Shown: piece by piece, positions 1 through 7,664 of the stretch | Position numbering within the stretch: the stretch's first letter is position 1 | Layout of the letters: every line of letters starts with the position of its first letter | DNA from: JBHHYR01 sp046757585 | GTDB taxonomy: Bacteria > Desulfobacterota > Binatia > HRBIN30 | Direction: 5' to 3' | Length of the DNA stretch: 12,084 nt | Assembly: GCA_046757585.1 (NCBI GenBank) | Contig: JBHHYR010000119.1 | Coordinates: forward strand, 1 to 12,084 | Translations under genes and position numbers: made by a program | The notes under the pieces: model-generated | Database searches by the model: none | Seen by the model: the letters and a program-made list of their open reading frames with translations, nothing else | What the model was told of the DNA's origin: nothing

Positions 1-3000
1 CCTGCCTCGCTTCCCTGGGCCGACGTACGCAATGGGTTCGAACGCTCCGGCTTCCGCCGTGTCCTGGTCGATGGCCGCGCATGTCCAATCGAGGAAGTCG
101 CCGCTCGCCCAGCGTCGCCACTGACCGTGGTTGTCGATCGTCTGGTGGTCCGTCCCGCCAGCCGGTCGCGCACCGTCGATTCGCTGGAACAGGCATTCCG
201 CTTCGGTAAGGGTCGGCTAGCCTTGGTCTTCCCGGACCAGGGTTCCCGCCGCGAGCCGTATACGACACGGCGGGAGTGCCCGCGCTGCAATCTGACCTAT
301 CCCGAGGCGACGTCGAATCTCTTTTCCTTCAACAGTCCGCTTGGCGCTTGCGAGACCTGCCGCGGGTTCGGCCGGATCATCGATCTCGATCTGAATCTGG
401 TCATCCCCGACCCGCGCAAGACGCTGGCCGAAGGCGCGATCAAGCCTTGGAGTACCAAGGCGACCGAGTGGGAGCGGGGAGAGCTGCTCGCGTTCTGCCG
501 CCGGAAGCGGATCCGGACGGACGTGCCGTTCGAGCAACTGAGCGAGCGGCACCGCCAGCGGATCATTGACGGCGATGGCAAGTACTACGGCATCCGAGGC
601 TGGTTCCGCTGGCTCGAGGGCCGGACTTATCGCATGCATGTCCGCGTCTTCCTGTCCCGCTACCGCAGCTACCGCGTGTGCCCGGCATGCCGCGGGGCAC
701 GGCTCAAGCGGGACGCGCTGCTGTACAAGATCAATGGCCGCAGCGTGGCGGATGTCCAACGCATGAGCGTCGAGGAAGCGGCCGCGTTCTTCGACGGGCT
801 CGAGCTGCGTGCCGCCGACGAAGAGGTTGCCCACTTGATCCTCGGCGAGATCCGTAACCGCCTGCGCTACCTGCTCCAGGTCGGCCTTGACTACCTGACC
901 CTCGATCGCCAATCGCGCACGCTTTCGGGCGGCGAGCTAGCACGCGTCGACCTCACCACGGCGGTCGGCTCGTCGCTGGTCAACACCTTGTACATTCTGG
1001 ATGAGCCGTCGGTTGGCCTGCATCCGCGGGACAGCCGGCGCCTCGTCCGGATCCTGCAGGAGCTCCGGGCCAAGGAGAACGCGGTCGTGGTGGTGGAACA
1101 CGACCCTGAGATCATTCGCGAGGCAGACCATGTCATCGACCTGGGTCCCGGCGCCGGCGATCGTGGTGGCGAGGTCGTGTTTGCCGGTAGCTACCGGGCG
1201 CTTCTCGACGAACCCCGCTCGTCGACCGGCCAGTACCTGGCAGGCCGGCGCCGCATTCCGCTGCCTGCCAGGCGCCGCCGTATCATTCCGAACCTCGTGG
1301 TGGTGATCCGCGGGGCCCGCGCGAACAATCTGAAGAACATCACGGCGCAGGTGCCCTTGTCCCGTTTCGTCTGCGTCACCGGCGTCTCCGGCTCGGGCAA
1401 ATCGACGCTGGTCGACCACGTTCTCTACCGCGGCCTCAAGAAGCACCTCGGGCAGCCGGTGGGGACACCGGGTGCGTGCCGCGAGATCGAAGGGGCGAAC
1501 CGCATCGCCGAGGTCGTTCTCGTCGATCAGTCGCCCCTTGGCACGACCCCGCGCGCCAACCCGGTCTCGTACGTGAAGGCCTTCGATACGATCCGTGGCC
1601 TCTTCGCCCGGACACCACTGGCGCGGTTGCGCGGCTACGCCCCGGCCACGTTCTCGTTCAATGTGCCGGGCGGCCGTTGCGATGCCTGCAAAGGCGAGGG
1701 CTTCGAGAAAGTGGAGATGCAGTTCCTGTCCGACATCTACGTCACCTGCGCTGCCTGCCACGGTACTCGTTTCCGGCCGGAGGTCCTCGAGGTCCGATAC
1801 CGGCAGAAGACCGTTCACGATGTGCTCGGTCTTACGGTGCGTGAAGCGCTGGGGTTTTTCGCCGATCAGGCGGAGGTGACGTCGCGCCTGCGGCCGTTGG
1901 CGGAGGTGGGGCTCGACTACCTGCGCCTGGGGCAGCCCCTCAACACGCTGTCGGGTGGCGAGTCACAGCGGCTGAAATTGGCCGCGGCCATGGCACGGGA
2001 CAGCAAAGCCCACACGCTCTTTCTGTTTGACGAACCGACGATCGGCTTACACTTCGGCGACGTCGAGACGCTGCTCATGGCGCTGCAACGTCTCGTGGAT
2101 CGCGGGCACTCGCTGGTTGTCATCGAGCACAACATGGAACTGGTCAAAGCTGCGGATTACGTCATCGACCTCGGCCCCGAAGGCGGGTCCCGTGGGGGCG
2201 AGGTCGTCGCGGCCGGGCCGCCCGAAGCGATCGCTGCTAGCGAAGCTTCCCACACGGCACGTTATCTGCGCGTCGCGCTCGGCGAATCGCACGCCGTGTC
2301 TGACGCCGAGGCGCCGTACGGCCCGCGCGGTGCCCATGCTGCCAGCCAGCCCGCCGGCGCCCGCGGCGGCGAGGGGCCTTCTGCTCCCGTGGCCGCCGGG
2401 GGAAACGGCCGCGGCGTGATGCGCATCGTCGGCGCGAAGGAGCACAACCTGCGTAACATCAGCCTGGAGATTCCGCGTGATCGCTTCGTGGTCGTCACCG
2501 GCCTCAGCGGGTCGGGCAAATCGACCCTGGCGTTCGATATTCTCTACAGTGAAGGACAGCGGCGCTACCTGGATAGCCTGTCCACCTACGCGCGCCAGTT
2601 CGTGAAGATCATGGCACGGCCGGCCGTCGACCTCCTGTCCGGTCTGCCTCCGACGGTTGCCATCGAACAGCGCCTGAGCCGGGGCAGCAAGAAATCAACC
2701 GTCGCCACCGTAACGGAGATCTATCACTACTTGCGCCTACTGTACGCGAAGATCGGCGTGCAGCACTGTCCCGGGTGCGGCCGGCCGCTCAACGCGCAGA
2801 CCCGCCAGCAGATCACCGGCTGCATCCGGCGTGAGTTTCGTGGTCAGGCCGTGACTCTGCTGGCACCAGCGGTGCGGGGCCGCAAAGGCATCTACGCCGA
2901 CCTGTTTCGCGCGGCGCGCCGGCTCGGCTTCGCACACGCGCGTATCGACGGCCGGATCCAGCGCCTCGATCCCCCGCCGAGCCTGGCGCGCTACCGGGAA

Positions 3001-5175
3001 CACGATATCGACATCGTGGTGGGGTCGCTGGAGATGAGCCGCTCCACCGCCGAGCAGCTGCGGGAGCTGGTCGCAAGCGGGCTACGCTTCGGCGGCGGTG
3101 CGGTGATCGTCTCGGGCGTCGAGGGCCCCGAGCGCATTTTCAGTGAGCGGCTGTACTGCCCGCGTTGCGGCCTCGGCTTCGAAGCGCTGGATCCCCGTGT
3201 GTTTTCCTTCAACAGCCGGCAGGGGGCCTGCTCCGCTTGCGAGGGCATCGGCGGCGTCGCCACCATCGAGCCCGAGCTGCTGCTCGGTGATGCGCAACAA
3301 CCCGTCGGTGCTGCGCTCACCGCGGCACTGAAGCCACTGGGAGGCGCGACGTGGAGGGCCGTCAAGCAAATCGCCGCGCGCCAGCGTTCCGCATGGAACC
3401 GCTCACCGGCGCAGCTGACGCCGCGACAGCGGCACGCCCTCTTCTACAGCGACGGCGGCTTGGTCGCGATTCTGCAGCGCCAGATCGCGGACGACGAGGA
3501 TGCGCGTGCCTCGCTGATGCCCTTCATGACCGAGCAGATCTGCACGGCGTGCCAAGGCCGGCGCCTCAACGCGCGCGCCCAAGCGGTGACCGTCGGCGGC
3601 ACTGCAATCTGGGAACTCACCCAGCAGTCGGTCGCGCAGTGTCTGGCCGACCTCTCCCGCCGGCAGTTCAGCGGACGCGCCGAACAGATCGCCGCGAACG
3701 TGCTGAAGGAAATCACGCCGCGCTTGCGGTTTCTGCAACAGGTCGGTTTGTCGTACTTGACCCTCGATCGCCGTGCCGACACGCTGTCGGGCGGTGAGGC
3801 GCAGCGCATTCGGCTGGCGGCACAACTGGGATCGAACCTCCGTGGTGTGTGCTACATTCTCGATGAGCCCACCATTGGCCTGCACCGGCACGACAACAGC
3901 ATGCTCCTCGGTGTGCTCCGGGAGCTCCAAGGGCACGGCAACACGGTGGTCGTCGTCGAACACGACGAGGCCACGATCGAGGCAGCCGACCTGGTCGTCG
4001 ATCTGGGCCCTGGAGGTGGGGTGCACGGCGGGGCACTGGTGGCGGTGGGCCCTCCGCAGACGCTGCGCGCGCATCCAGCCTCGGTCACGGGGCGGTTTCT
4101 CGGCCAGCCGCGCCGGCGGCAGGGCCCAGTGCGCAATGTGGCCGATTTCCCTCGGCTCACGATTCGCGGCGCCGCCGAACATAACCTGAAGCGGATCAAC
4201 GTCGAGTTGCCGGTTGGAGCGTGGACCTGTGTGACCGGTGTCTCCGGATCGGGCAAGTCCACGCTGGTGCGCGACGTGCTCTACACGGGCATGCGCCGCC
4301 GCCTCGGTCTGTCCGCCGGCCGCGCCGGCAAACACGAGGCCATCACAGGAGGCCAGCACATCGAACGGGCAGTCGAGGTCGACCAGACACCAATTGGCCG
4401 AACGCCGCGCTCCATCCCTGCCTCGTACGTCGGTTTCTTCGACGAAATCCGCCGGCTGTACGCCATGACGCCGGACGCCCGCCTGCGCGGCTACACCGCG
4501 GGCCGCTTCTCGTTCAACGTCAAGGGCGGCCGCTGTGAGACGTGCGCCGGCCAGGGCAAGATCAAGATGGAAATGAGTTTCCTTCCGGACGTCTACGTCA
4601 CGTGCGAAAGCTGCGGCGGCCAGCGCTACACGGAAGAGACGCTGGCTGTGCGCTACGGCGGCAAGAGCATCACTGAGGTGCTGAGCATGACGGTCGAGGA
4701 AGCCGTGCCCTTCTTCGCCGCCGTGCCGGTCGTTGCCGCCCCGCTGCGCCTGCTGCAGGACATCGGCCTCGGTTACTTGACCCTCGGCCAGGGCAGCAAC
4801 ACGCTGTCGGGTGGCGAAGCGCAGCGCATCAAGCTGGCCTACGAGCTCGGCAAACAGTCGCGTGGACGAACGCTCTACGTGCTCGACGAACCCACCACCG
4901 GCTTGCACTTCGCAGATATCGAAAAGTTGATCGACGTACTCCACCGTCTGGTGGATCTCGGCAACACCATTGTGACCATCGAGCACAACCTCGACATCGT
5001 GAAGGAGGCCGACTGGATCATTGACCTGGGTCCTGAGGGCGGCGACGGTGGGGGCGAGGTCGTCGCGATGGGTCCGCCCACCGAGATCATTGCCAGCGGC
5101 GCACGCTCCTACACGGCGCGCTGCTTGCGGAGGTTTCTCGACGGGAGCAGCGGTGCAAGACCGCCCACCGCCTAA
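1..5175 (+). CDS. uvrA: Tandem (double-length) excinuclease ABC subunit A, 5' end outside window
   Basis: UvrA is the cytoplasmic ABC-type ATPase that finds bulky DNA lesions and loads UvrB in nucleotide excision repair. The frame has no stop back to base 1, and its first residues (GFRRVLVDG, then VVVDRLVVRP) match the middle of a UvrA insertion domain, so the true start is upstream; the GTG at 127 is internal. In window codon numbering, unit 1 shows zinc cysteines C93/C96/C117/C120, LSGGE 308-312, Walker B D334-E335, Walker A GSGKST 464-469, zinc C560/C563/C583/C586, LSGGE 650-654 and Walker B D677. A Gly/Ala/Pro linker (about 757-806) leads to a complete unit 2: Walker A 837-842, zinc C1053/C1056/C1077/C1080, LSGGE 1262-1266, D1288, Walker A 1416-1421, zinc C1512/C1515/C1535/C1538, LSGGE 1602-1606, D1629. 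A normal UvrA is about 940 residues; 1724 are visible here. Double-length UvrAs are known in several phyla, so this is a single-chain counterpart of the usual dimer. The first signature is divergent (ELARVDL after LSGG). Confidence 0.95.
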   Translation, partial: PASLPWADVRNGFERSGFRRVLVDGRACPIEEVAARPASPLTVVVDRLVVRPASRSRTVDSLEQAFRFGKGRLALVFPDQGSRREPYTTRRECPRCNLTYPEATSNLFSFNSPLGACETCRGFGRIIDLDLNLVIPDPRKTLAEGAIKPWSTKATEWERGELLAFCRRKRIRTDVPFEQLSERHRQRIIDGDGKYYGIRGWFRWLEGRTYRMHVRVFLSRYRSYRVCPACRGARLKRDALLYKINGRSVADVQRMSVEEAAAFFDGLELRAADEEVAHLILGEIRNRLRYLLQVGLDYLTLDRQSRTLSGGELARVDLTTAVGSSLVNTLYILDEPSVGLHPRDSRRLVRILQELRAKENAVVVVEHDPEIIREADHVIDLGPGAGDRGGEVVFAGSYRALLDEPRSSTGQYLAGRRRIPLPARRRRIIPNLVVVIRGARANNLKNITAQVPLSRFVCVTGVSGSGKSTLVDHVLYRGLKKHLGQPVGTPGACREIEGANRIAEVVLVDQSPLGTTPRANPVSYVKAFDTIRGLFARTPLARLRGYAPATFSFNVPGGRCDACKGEGFEKVEMQFLSDIYVTCAACHGTRFRPEVLEVRYRQKTVHDVLGLTVREALGFFADQAEVTSRLRPLAEVGLDYLRLGQPLNTLSGGESQRLKLAAAMARDSKAHTLFLFDEPTIGLHFGDVETLLMALQRLVDRGHSLVVIEHNMELVKAADYVIDLGPEGGSRGGEVVAAGPPEAIAASEASHTARYLRVALGESHAVSDAEAPYGPRGAHAASQPAGARGGEGPSAPVAAGGNGRGVMRIVGAKEHNLRNISLEIPRDRFVVVTGLSGSGKSTLAFDILYSEGQRRYLDSLSTYARQFVKIMARPAVDLLSGLPPTVAIEQRLSRGSKKSTVATVTEIYHYLRLLYAKIGVQHCPGCGRPLNAQTRQQITGCIRREFRGQAVTLLAPAVRGRKGIYADLFRAARRLGFAHARIDGRIQRLDPPPSLARYREHDIDIVVGSLEMSRSTAEQLRELVASGLRFGGGAVIVSGVEGPERIFSERLYCPRCGLGFEALDPRVFSFNSRQGACSACEGIGGVATIEPELLLGDAQQPVGAALTAALKPLGGATWRAVKQIAARQRSAWNRSPAQLTPRQRHALFYSDGGLVAILQRQIADDEDARASLMPFMTEQICTACQGRRLNARAQAVTVGGTAIWELTQQSVAQCLADLSRRQFSGRAEQIAANVLKEITPRLRFLQQVGLSYLTLDRRADTLSGGEAQRIRLAAQLGSNLRGVCYILDEPTIGLHRHDNSMLLGVLRELQGHGNTVVVVEHDEATIEAADLVVDLGPGGGVHGGALVAVGPPQTLRAHPASVTGRFLGQPRRRQGPVRNVADFPRLTIRGAAEHNLKRINVELPVGAWTCVTGVSGSGKSTLVRDVLYTGMRRRLGLSAGRAGKHEAITGGQHIERAVEVDQTPIGRTPRSIPASYVGFFDEIRRLYAMTPDARLRGYTAGRFSFNVKGGRCETCAGQGKIKMEMSFLPDVYVTCESCGGQRYTEETLAVRYGGKSITEVLSMTVEEAVPFFAAVPVVAAPLRLLQDIGLGYLTLGQGSNTLSGGEAQRIKLAYELGKQSRGRTLYVLDEPTTGLHFADIEKLIDVLHRLVDLGNTIVTIEHNLDIVKEADWIIDLGPEGGDGGGEVVAMGPPTEIIASGARSYTARCLRRFLDGSSGARPPTA

Positions 5176-5224
5176 GCGTGTAGGAGAACGGTGCGGCCCA
5201 ACCGGCGGCGCACATCACATTATG

Positions 5225-5253
5225 TTGACCCGGGTAGTACCCTCCACTATTCT
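5225..5253 (+). promoter_or_regulatory. Candidate sigma70-type promoter for the downstream operon
   Basis: TTGACC (5225-5230) matches five of six consensus -35 bases. It is followed after exactly 17 bp by TATTCT (5248-5253), which matches four of six -10 bases. Transcription would start near 5260, about 20 nt before the ATG at 5281. The stretch is less GC-rich than its surroundings and lies between uvrA and a run of coupled genes, which is where an operon promoter is expected. This is pattern matching only; the sigma factor preference of the organism is unknown. Confidence 0.42.
5232..5242. repeat. Short palindrome in the promoter spacer (possible operator)
   Basis: GGGTAGTACCC is a perfect 5-bp inverted repeat around a single central G. 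It lies entirely between the candidate -35 and -10 elements, a common operator location. It is short enough to occur by chance, and no regulator gene is visible in the window. Confidence 0.25.
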
Positions 5254-5258
5254 GCCCC

Positions 5259-5274
5259 CGCGGCACCAGCCGCG
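5259..5274 (+). promoter_or_regulatory. GC hairpin in the mRNA leader just upstream of the ATG
   Basis: CGCGGC-ACCA-GCCGCG forms a perfect 6-bp stem with a 4-nt loop, ending 6 nt before the ATG at 5281. If transcription starts at about 5260, the transcript would begin with this hairpin and have almost no free leader. No T-run follows, so it is not a Rho-independent terminator. It could protect the 5' end or limit ribosome access. Formation in the cell is inferred. Confidence 0.35.
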
Positions 5275-5280
5275 TACTCT

Positions 5281-6630
5281 ATGCCAGCGGTTACGTTGGG
5301 CCTTGCGGAAGTCGAGGAGCGCTTGCGTGCTCTGCGGCGCCGGCTGAATGTGCTCACCCTGGTTCGTGTGGGAGCCGTGGTACTGAGCGCCGTCGTTGTG
5401 GTCGCCACCGCCCTGGTCATCCTGGCCCTGCGCGCTTCCGCTCAGACTTTTCGCGTCGCGACGTGGACCGGTGCCTTGCTCTCGGTGGCGATCGCGATGG
5501 GAGGCGCGCTGCGGCTGCGCCGCCGGTGGCTCGACCTGCAAGCCGTCGCGTTCCTCGCCGATCGACGCGGCGGGCTGCGGGACCGGCTGGCGACGCTCGT
5601 CGACCTGCGCCGGCGGCCGTCGCGGCTGGCGCCCATCCTGGTGGGCCAGACTTTGGCGATGGGCGCGCAGTGGCGTCCGGAACGGGTTGCCCCGCGGCAG
5701 CTCGGGCGGCCGCTCTTCGCCCTGATTGCCTCGCTCCTGGCACTAGCGTCGACCGCGTTCTTGGGCCGGCCAGCGCCGCCGTCCGCGCCGGGTGCAGTGG
5801 CGGTGGCTGACGAGTCGAGATCGGCGGAAGGGGCGGCATTGCCCGAGGTGCCGTTGGGAAGCAGCGGCCGAGCCGCCGGCGATCGCGACGCGCCCGGCGG
5901 AGGTCTGCCGTCGCCTGCCAACCTGCTGCCGCAAGGTGTGCCGGCCGCGGGTGGCAGTGCGTTCCCGGAAGCCGGTGGCCGCCGGCCGAAAGGGCTGCTG
6001 GCTGCGCTGCCGGATCGGCTCCAGAAAGCTATCCGGCGGGCCTTTCATGGCCGAGCGGTGGGCCGCCCCCACCAGCGCGCGGCGTTGTCCCCTCGTCGCG
6101 GCGGAGAGGCTACAGCCCAGCGCGGCAGTGGAAAAGACAAGCGTGACGGGCGCCGGCGCAGTCCGTTCGGTGCCGCGAAGGCCGGCTTGCAGAGGCGCGC
6201 GCACCGCGGAGCCGGAACGGGCCGCCACTGGCAGCCGGGACGGCAAGCAGGCCGCCATGGTGGGCAGCCGAACGGACCGGCCGCCCCGGAGCGGAATCGC
6301 GCGGGTGCTTCCCAGGCTGCGGGCAGTGGATCAAGTCCCGGCGGCCTGTTGCAGCGCAACGCACGCGTCGCGGCGGCGGGCCAGCAGGGCGGACCCAAAA
6401 CGTTCAAGCTGACGATTACGTCGTTCCTGCGCGCGGTGGAACGGAAGGGAAATCGGCCGGGCCAGCGACGCAAACAGACCGGCGGCACGGGCGCACTGGG
6501 CAGCGGCCGTCCTACCCGGGCAATCCTGAACCGCCGGCAACTCGCGGACGATGTCTTACGCAAGGCGGAGATCCCACCCGAGTATGAAGATATTGTCAGG
6601 CGTGTATACTCCTTGCGGGCCAATCGATGA
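5281..6630 (+). CDS. Membrane protein with basic Gly/Arg-rich tail, first gene of a MoxR-VWA operon
   Basis: I do not recognise a named family. From the ATG at 5281 the 449-residue product has an amphipathic N-terminus (LAEVEERLRALRRRL), predicted helices at about 26-50 and 57-76, a basic loop, and a third helix at about 144-161. A long Gly/Ala/Pro and then Arg/Gly/Gln-rich stretch (about 165-373) follows, and then a more ordered C-terminus beginning TFKLTITSFLRAVERKG near 374 and ending in IPPEYEDIVRRVYSLRANR. By the positive-inside rule the tail would lie outside the membrane. An in-frame GTG at 5191 with AGGAG 4 nt upstream would add 30 residues. I prefer 5281 because the extension has weak G/C bias at third positions and lies across the candidate promoter. 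The stop overlaps the moxR start (ATGA), implying coupled translation. The position resembles accessory membrane proteins of MoxR operons; the function is unknown. Confidence 0.72.
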   Translation: MPAVTLGLAEVEERLRALRRRLNVLTLVRVGAVVLSAVVVVATALVILALRASAQTFRVATWTGALLSVAIAMGGALRLRRRWLDLQAVAFLADRRGGLRDRLATLVDLRRRPSRLAPILVGQTLAMGAQWRPERVAPRQLGRPLFALIASLLALASTAFLGRPAPPSAPGAVAVADESRSAEGAALPEVPLGSSGRAAGDRDAPGGGLPSPANLLPQGVPAAGGSAFPEAGGRRPKGLLAALPDRLQKAIRRAFHGRAVGRPHQRAALSPRRGGEATAQRGSGKDKRDGRRRSPFGAAKAGLQRRAHRGAGTGRHWQPGRQAGRHGGQPNGPAAPERNRAGASQAAGSGSSPGGLLQRNARVAAAGQQGGPKTFKLTITSFLRAVERKGNRPGQRRKQTGGTGALGSGRPTRAILNRRQLADDVLRKAEIPPEYEDIVRRVYSLRANR

Positions 6631-7664
6631 ACGCCGATACACCGCAACGCGCCGTCCGCGACTTTCGCGACGTCTTCCAGCGGCTGCGCGATCAACTCCA
6701 CCGGGTCATCGTCGGGCACCGCGAGATGCTCGATCAAATCCTGGTGGCCTTCTTCGCCGGCGGGCACGTGCTGATCGAGGGTGTCCCCGGCACCGGCAAG
6801 ACGTTGATTGTCCGATCCCTGGCGCAGGCGTTGAACCTTTCCTTCAACCGGATCCAATTCACCGTCGATCTGATGCCGGCGGACATCACCGGCACGCGGA
6901 TGGTCGTGGACCAGGGTGGGCGGCGGCAGTTCACCTTCGTGCCGGGACCGCTGTTCGCGCATGTGCTCCTCGCCGATGAGATCAATCGTGCAACACCGAA
7001 AACACAGTCGGCGCTGCTCGAAGCGATGGCAGAATTGCAGGTGACAATTGCCGGCACGTCGTACAAGCTCGATCCGCCGTTCTTCGTCCTCGCAACGCTG
7101 AATCCGATCGAGATGGAGGGGACCTACCCGTTGCCTGAGGCGCAGCTCGACCGCTTCCTGTTCAAGGTTGTGCTCCGGTATCCGGACCACAGCGACATGC
7201 AGCGTATCATCGGCAGCACCACGGGCGCCGCGTTGCCGAGCGCGGAGCCGGTGTTTGCGGCCGATACGGCAGCAGAGCAGATCGAGGCGCTGCGTGCGCT
7301 GGTGCGCGAGGTGCTGGTCGGGCCGCATCTGGAGGAGTATGCAGCGGCACTGATCCGCGCTACCGTACCGGCAGGCTCGAAGTTCGCGCCTGCCGGTACG
7401 GCAGTGCTCCCGGTCGACGAACAGATCTCCCGTTACGTTGGATTCGGTTCGAGCCCGCGGGGCGGGCAGGCGCTCCTGCTCGGCGCGAAGGTGCGCGCCT
7501 TGCTCGATGGGCGCGTGCACGTGACGTACGATGACATCGATGAGGTGGCAGTGCCGGCGCTCAATCACCGGCTGGTGCTCAATTTTGCGGCCGTGGCGGA
7601 CGGGACGGATCCGCGCTCGCTGATCGAGCGTATCTTGCATGGAGCCCGGGCGCTCCGGCACTAG
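6627..7664 (+). CDS. moxR: MoxR-family AAA+ ATPase
   Basis: A cytoplasmic AAA+ ATPase of the MoxR family. Members usually work with VWA-domain partners as chaperones in metal-cofactor insertion, protein-complex maturation or envelope stress. The 345-residue protein has Walker A GVPGTGKT (52-59), Walker B LLADEI (114-119), the family segment KTQSALLEAMAE (125-136), sensor 1 in LATLNP (155-160), the PEAQLDRF arginine-finger region (170-177, R176) and a sensor-2 arginine in SPRGG (R278). The C-terminal lid (GAKVRALLDGRVHVTYDDI) is typical. The ATG sits in the stop of the preceding gene (ATGA) with no clear Shine-Dalgarno, so it probably relies on coupling. The DUF58 gene overlaps its 3' end. The segment between RAT (244-246) and YVGFG (270-274) is about ten residues longer than in the family members I recall and coincides with a 14-bp inverted repeat. 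The family assignment is secure; the client is unknown. Confidence 0.95.
   Translation: MNADTPQRAVRDFRDVFQRLRDQLHRVIVGHREMLDQILVAFFAGGHVLIEGVPGTGKTLIVRSLAQALNLSFNRIQFTVDLMPADITGTRMVVDQGGRRQFTFVPGPLFAHVLLADEINRATPKTQSALLEAMAELQVTIAGTSYKLDPPFFVLATLNPIEMEGTYPLPEAQLDRFLFKVVLRYPDHSDMQRIIGSTTGAALPSAEPVFAADTAAEQIEALRALVREVLVGPHLEEYAAALIRATVPAGSKFAPAGTAVLPVDEQISRYVGFGSSPRGGQALLLGAKVRALLDGRVHVTYDDIDEVAVPALNHRLVLNFAAVADGTDPRSLIERILHGARALRH
7363..7401. repeat. Perfect 14-bp inverted repeat inside moxR
   Basis: The arms are CCGTACCGGCAGGC (7363-7376) and GCCTGCCGGTACGG (7388-7401), separated by 11 nt that can extend pairing through CG/CG. The repeat encodes residues around TVPAGSKFAPAGTAV between the AAA+ core and sensor 2, where this MoxR appears longer than usual. 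It lies well inside the reading frame, so it is not a terminator for this gene. A small in-frame palindromic insertion or a structured mRNA element would explain it. Confidence 0.6.

Noticed and set aside
127..129. GTG at 127 as the start of uvrA
   Set aside because: The frame is open from base 1 and the upstream residues (GFRRVLVDG) match UvrA, so the gene begins before the window.
3403..4986. 527-codon antisense open frame opposite uvrA
   Set aside because: It lies opposite four-motif UvrA coding sequence. Its product is a composition artefact rich in Arg, Ala, His and Val with no recognisable domain, as expected in GC-rich DNA with a biased third position.
5176..5224. Rho-independent terminator after uvrA
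   Set aside because: No stem followed by a T-run is present in this stretch.
5191..5280. GTG at 5191 with AGGAG as start of the membrane protein gene
   Set aside because: The 30-residue extension has lower G/C at third positions than the body, looks non-conserved in character, and overlaps the candidate promoter and leader hairpin. It remains a possible alternative start.
5792..6412. Frameshift in the membrane protein gene, suggested by a parallel 206-codon frame
   Set aside because: The alternative product is Cys/Arg-rich and featureless, while the annotated frame resumes a protein-like C-terminus and ends in a clean ATGA coupling to moxR.
6605..6610. TATACT as a -10 element of an internal moxR promoter
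   Set aside because: It matches five of six bases, but no -35-like hexamer lies 16-18 bp upstream and it lies within coding sequence.
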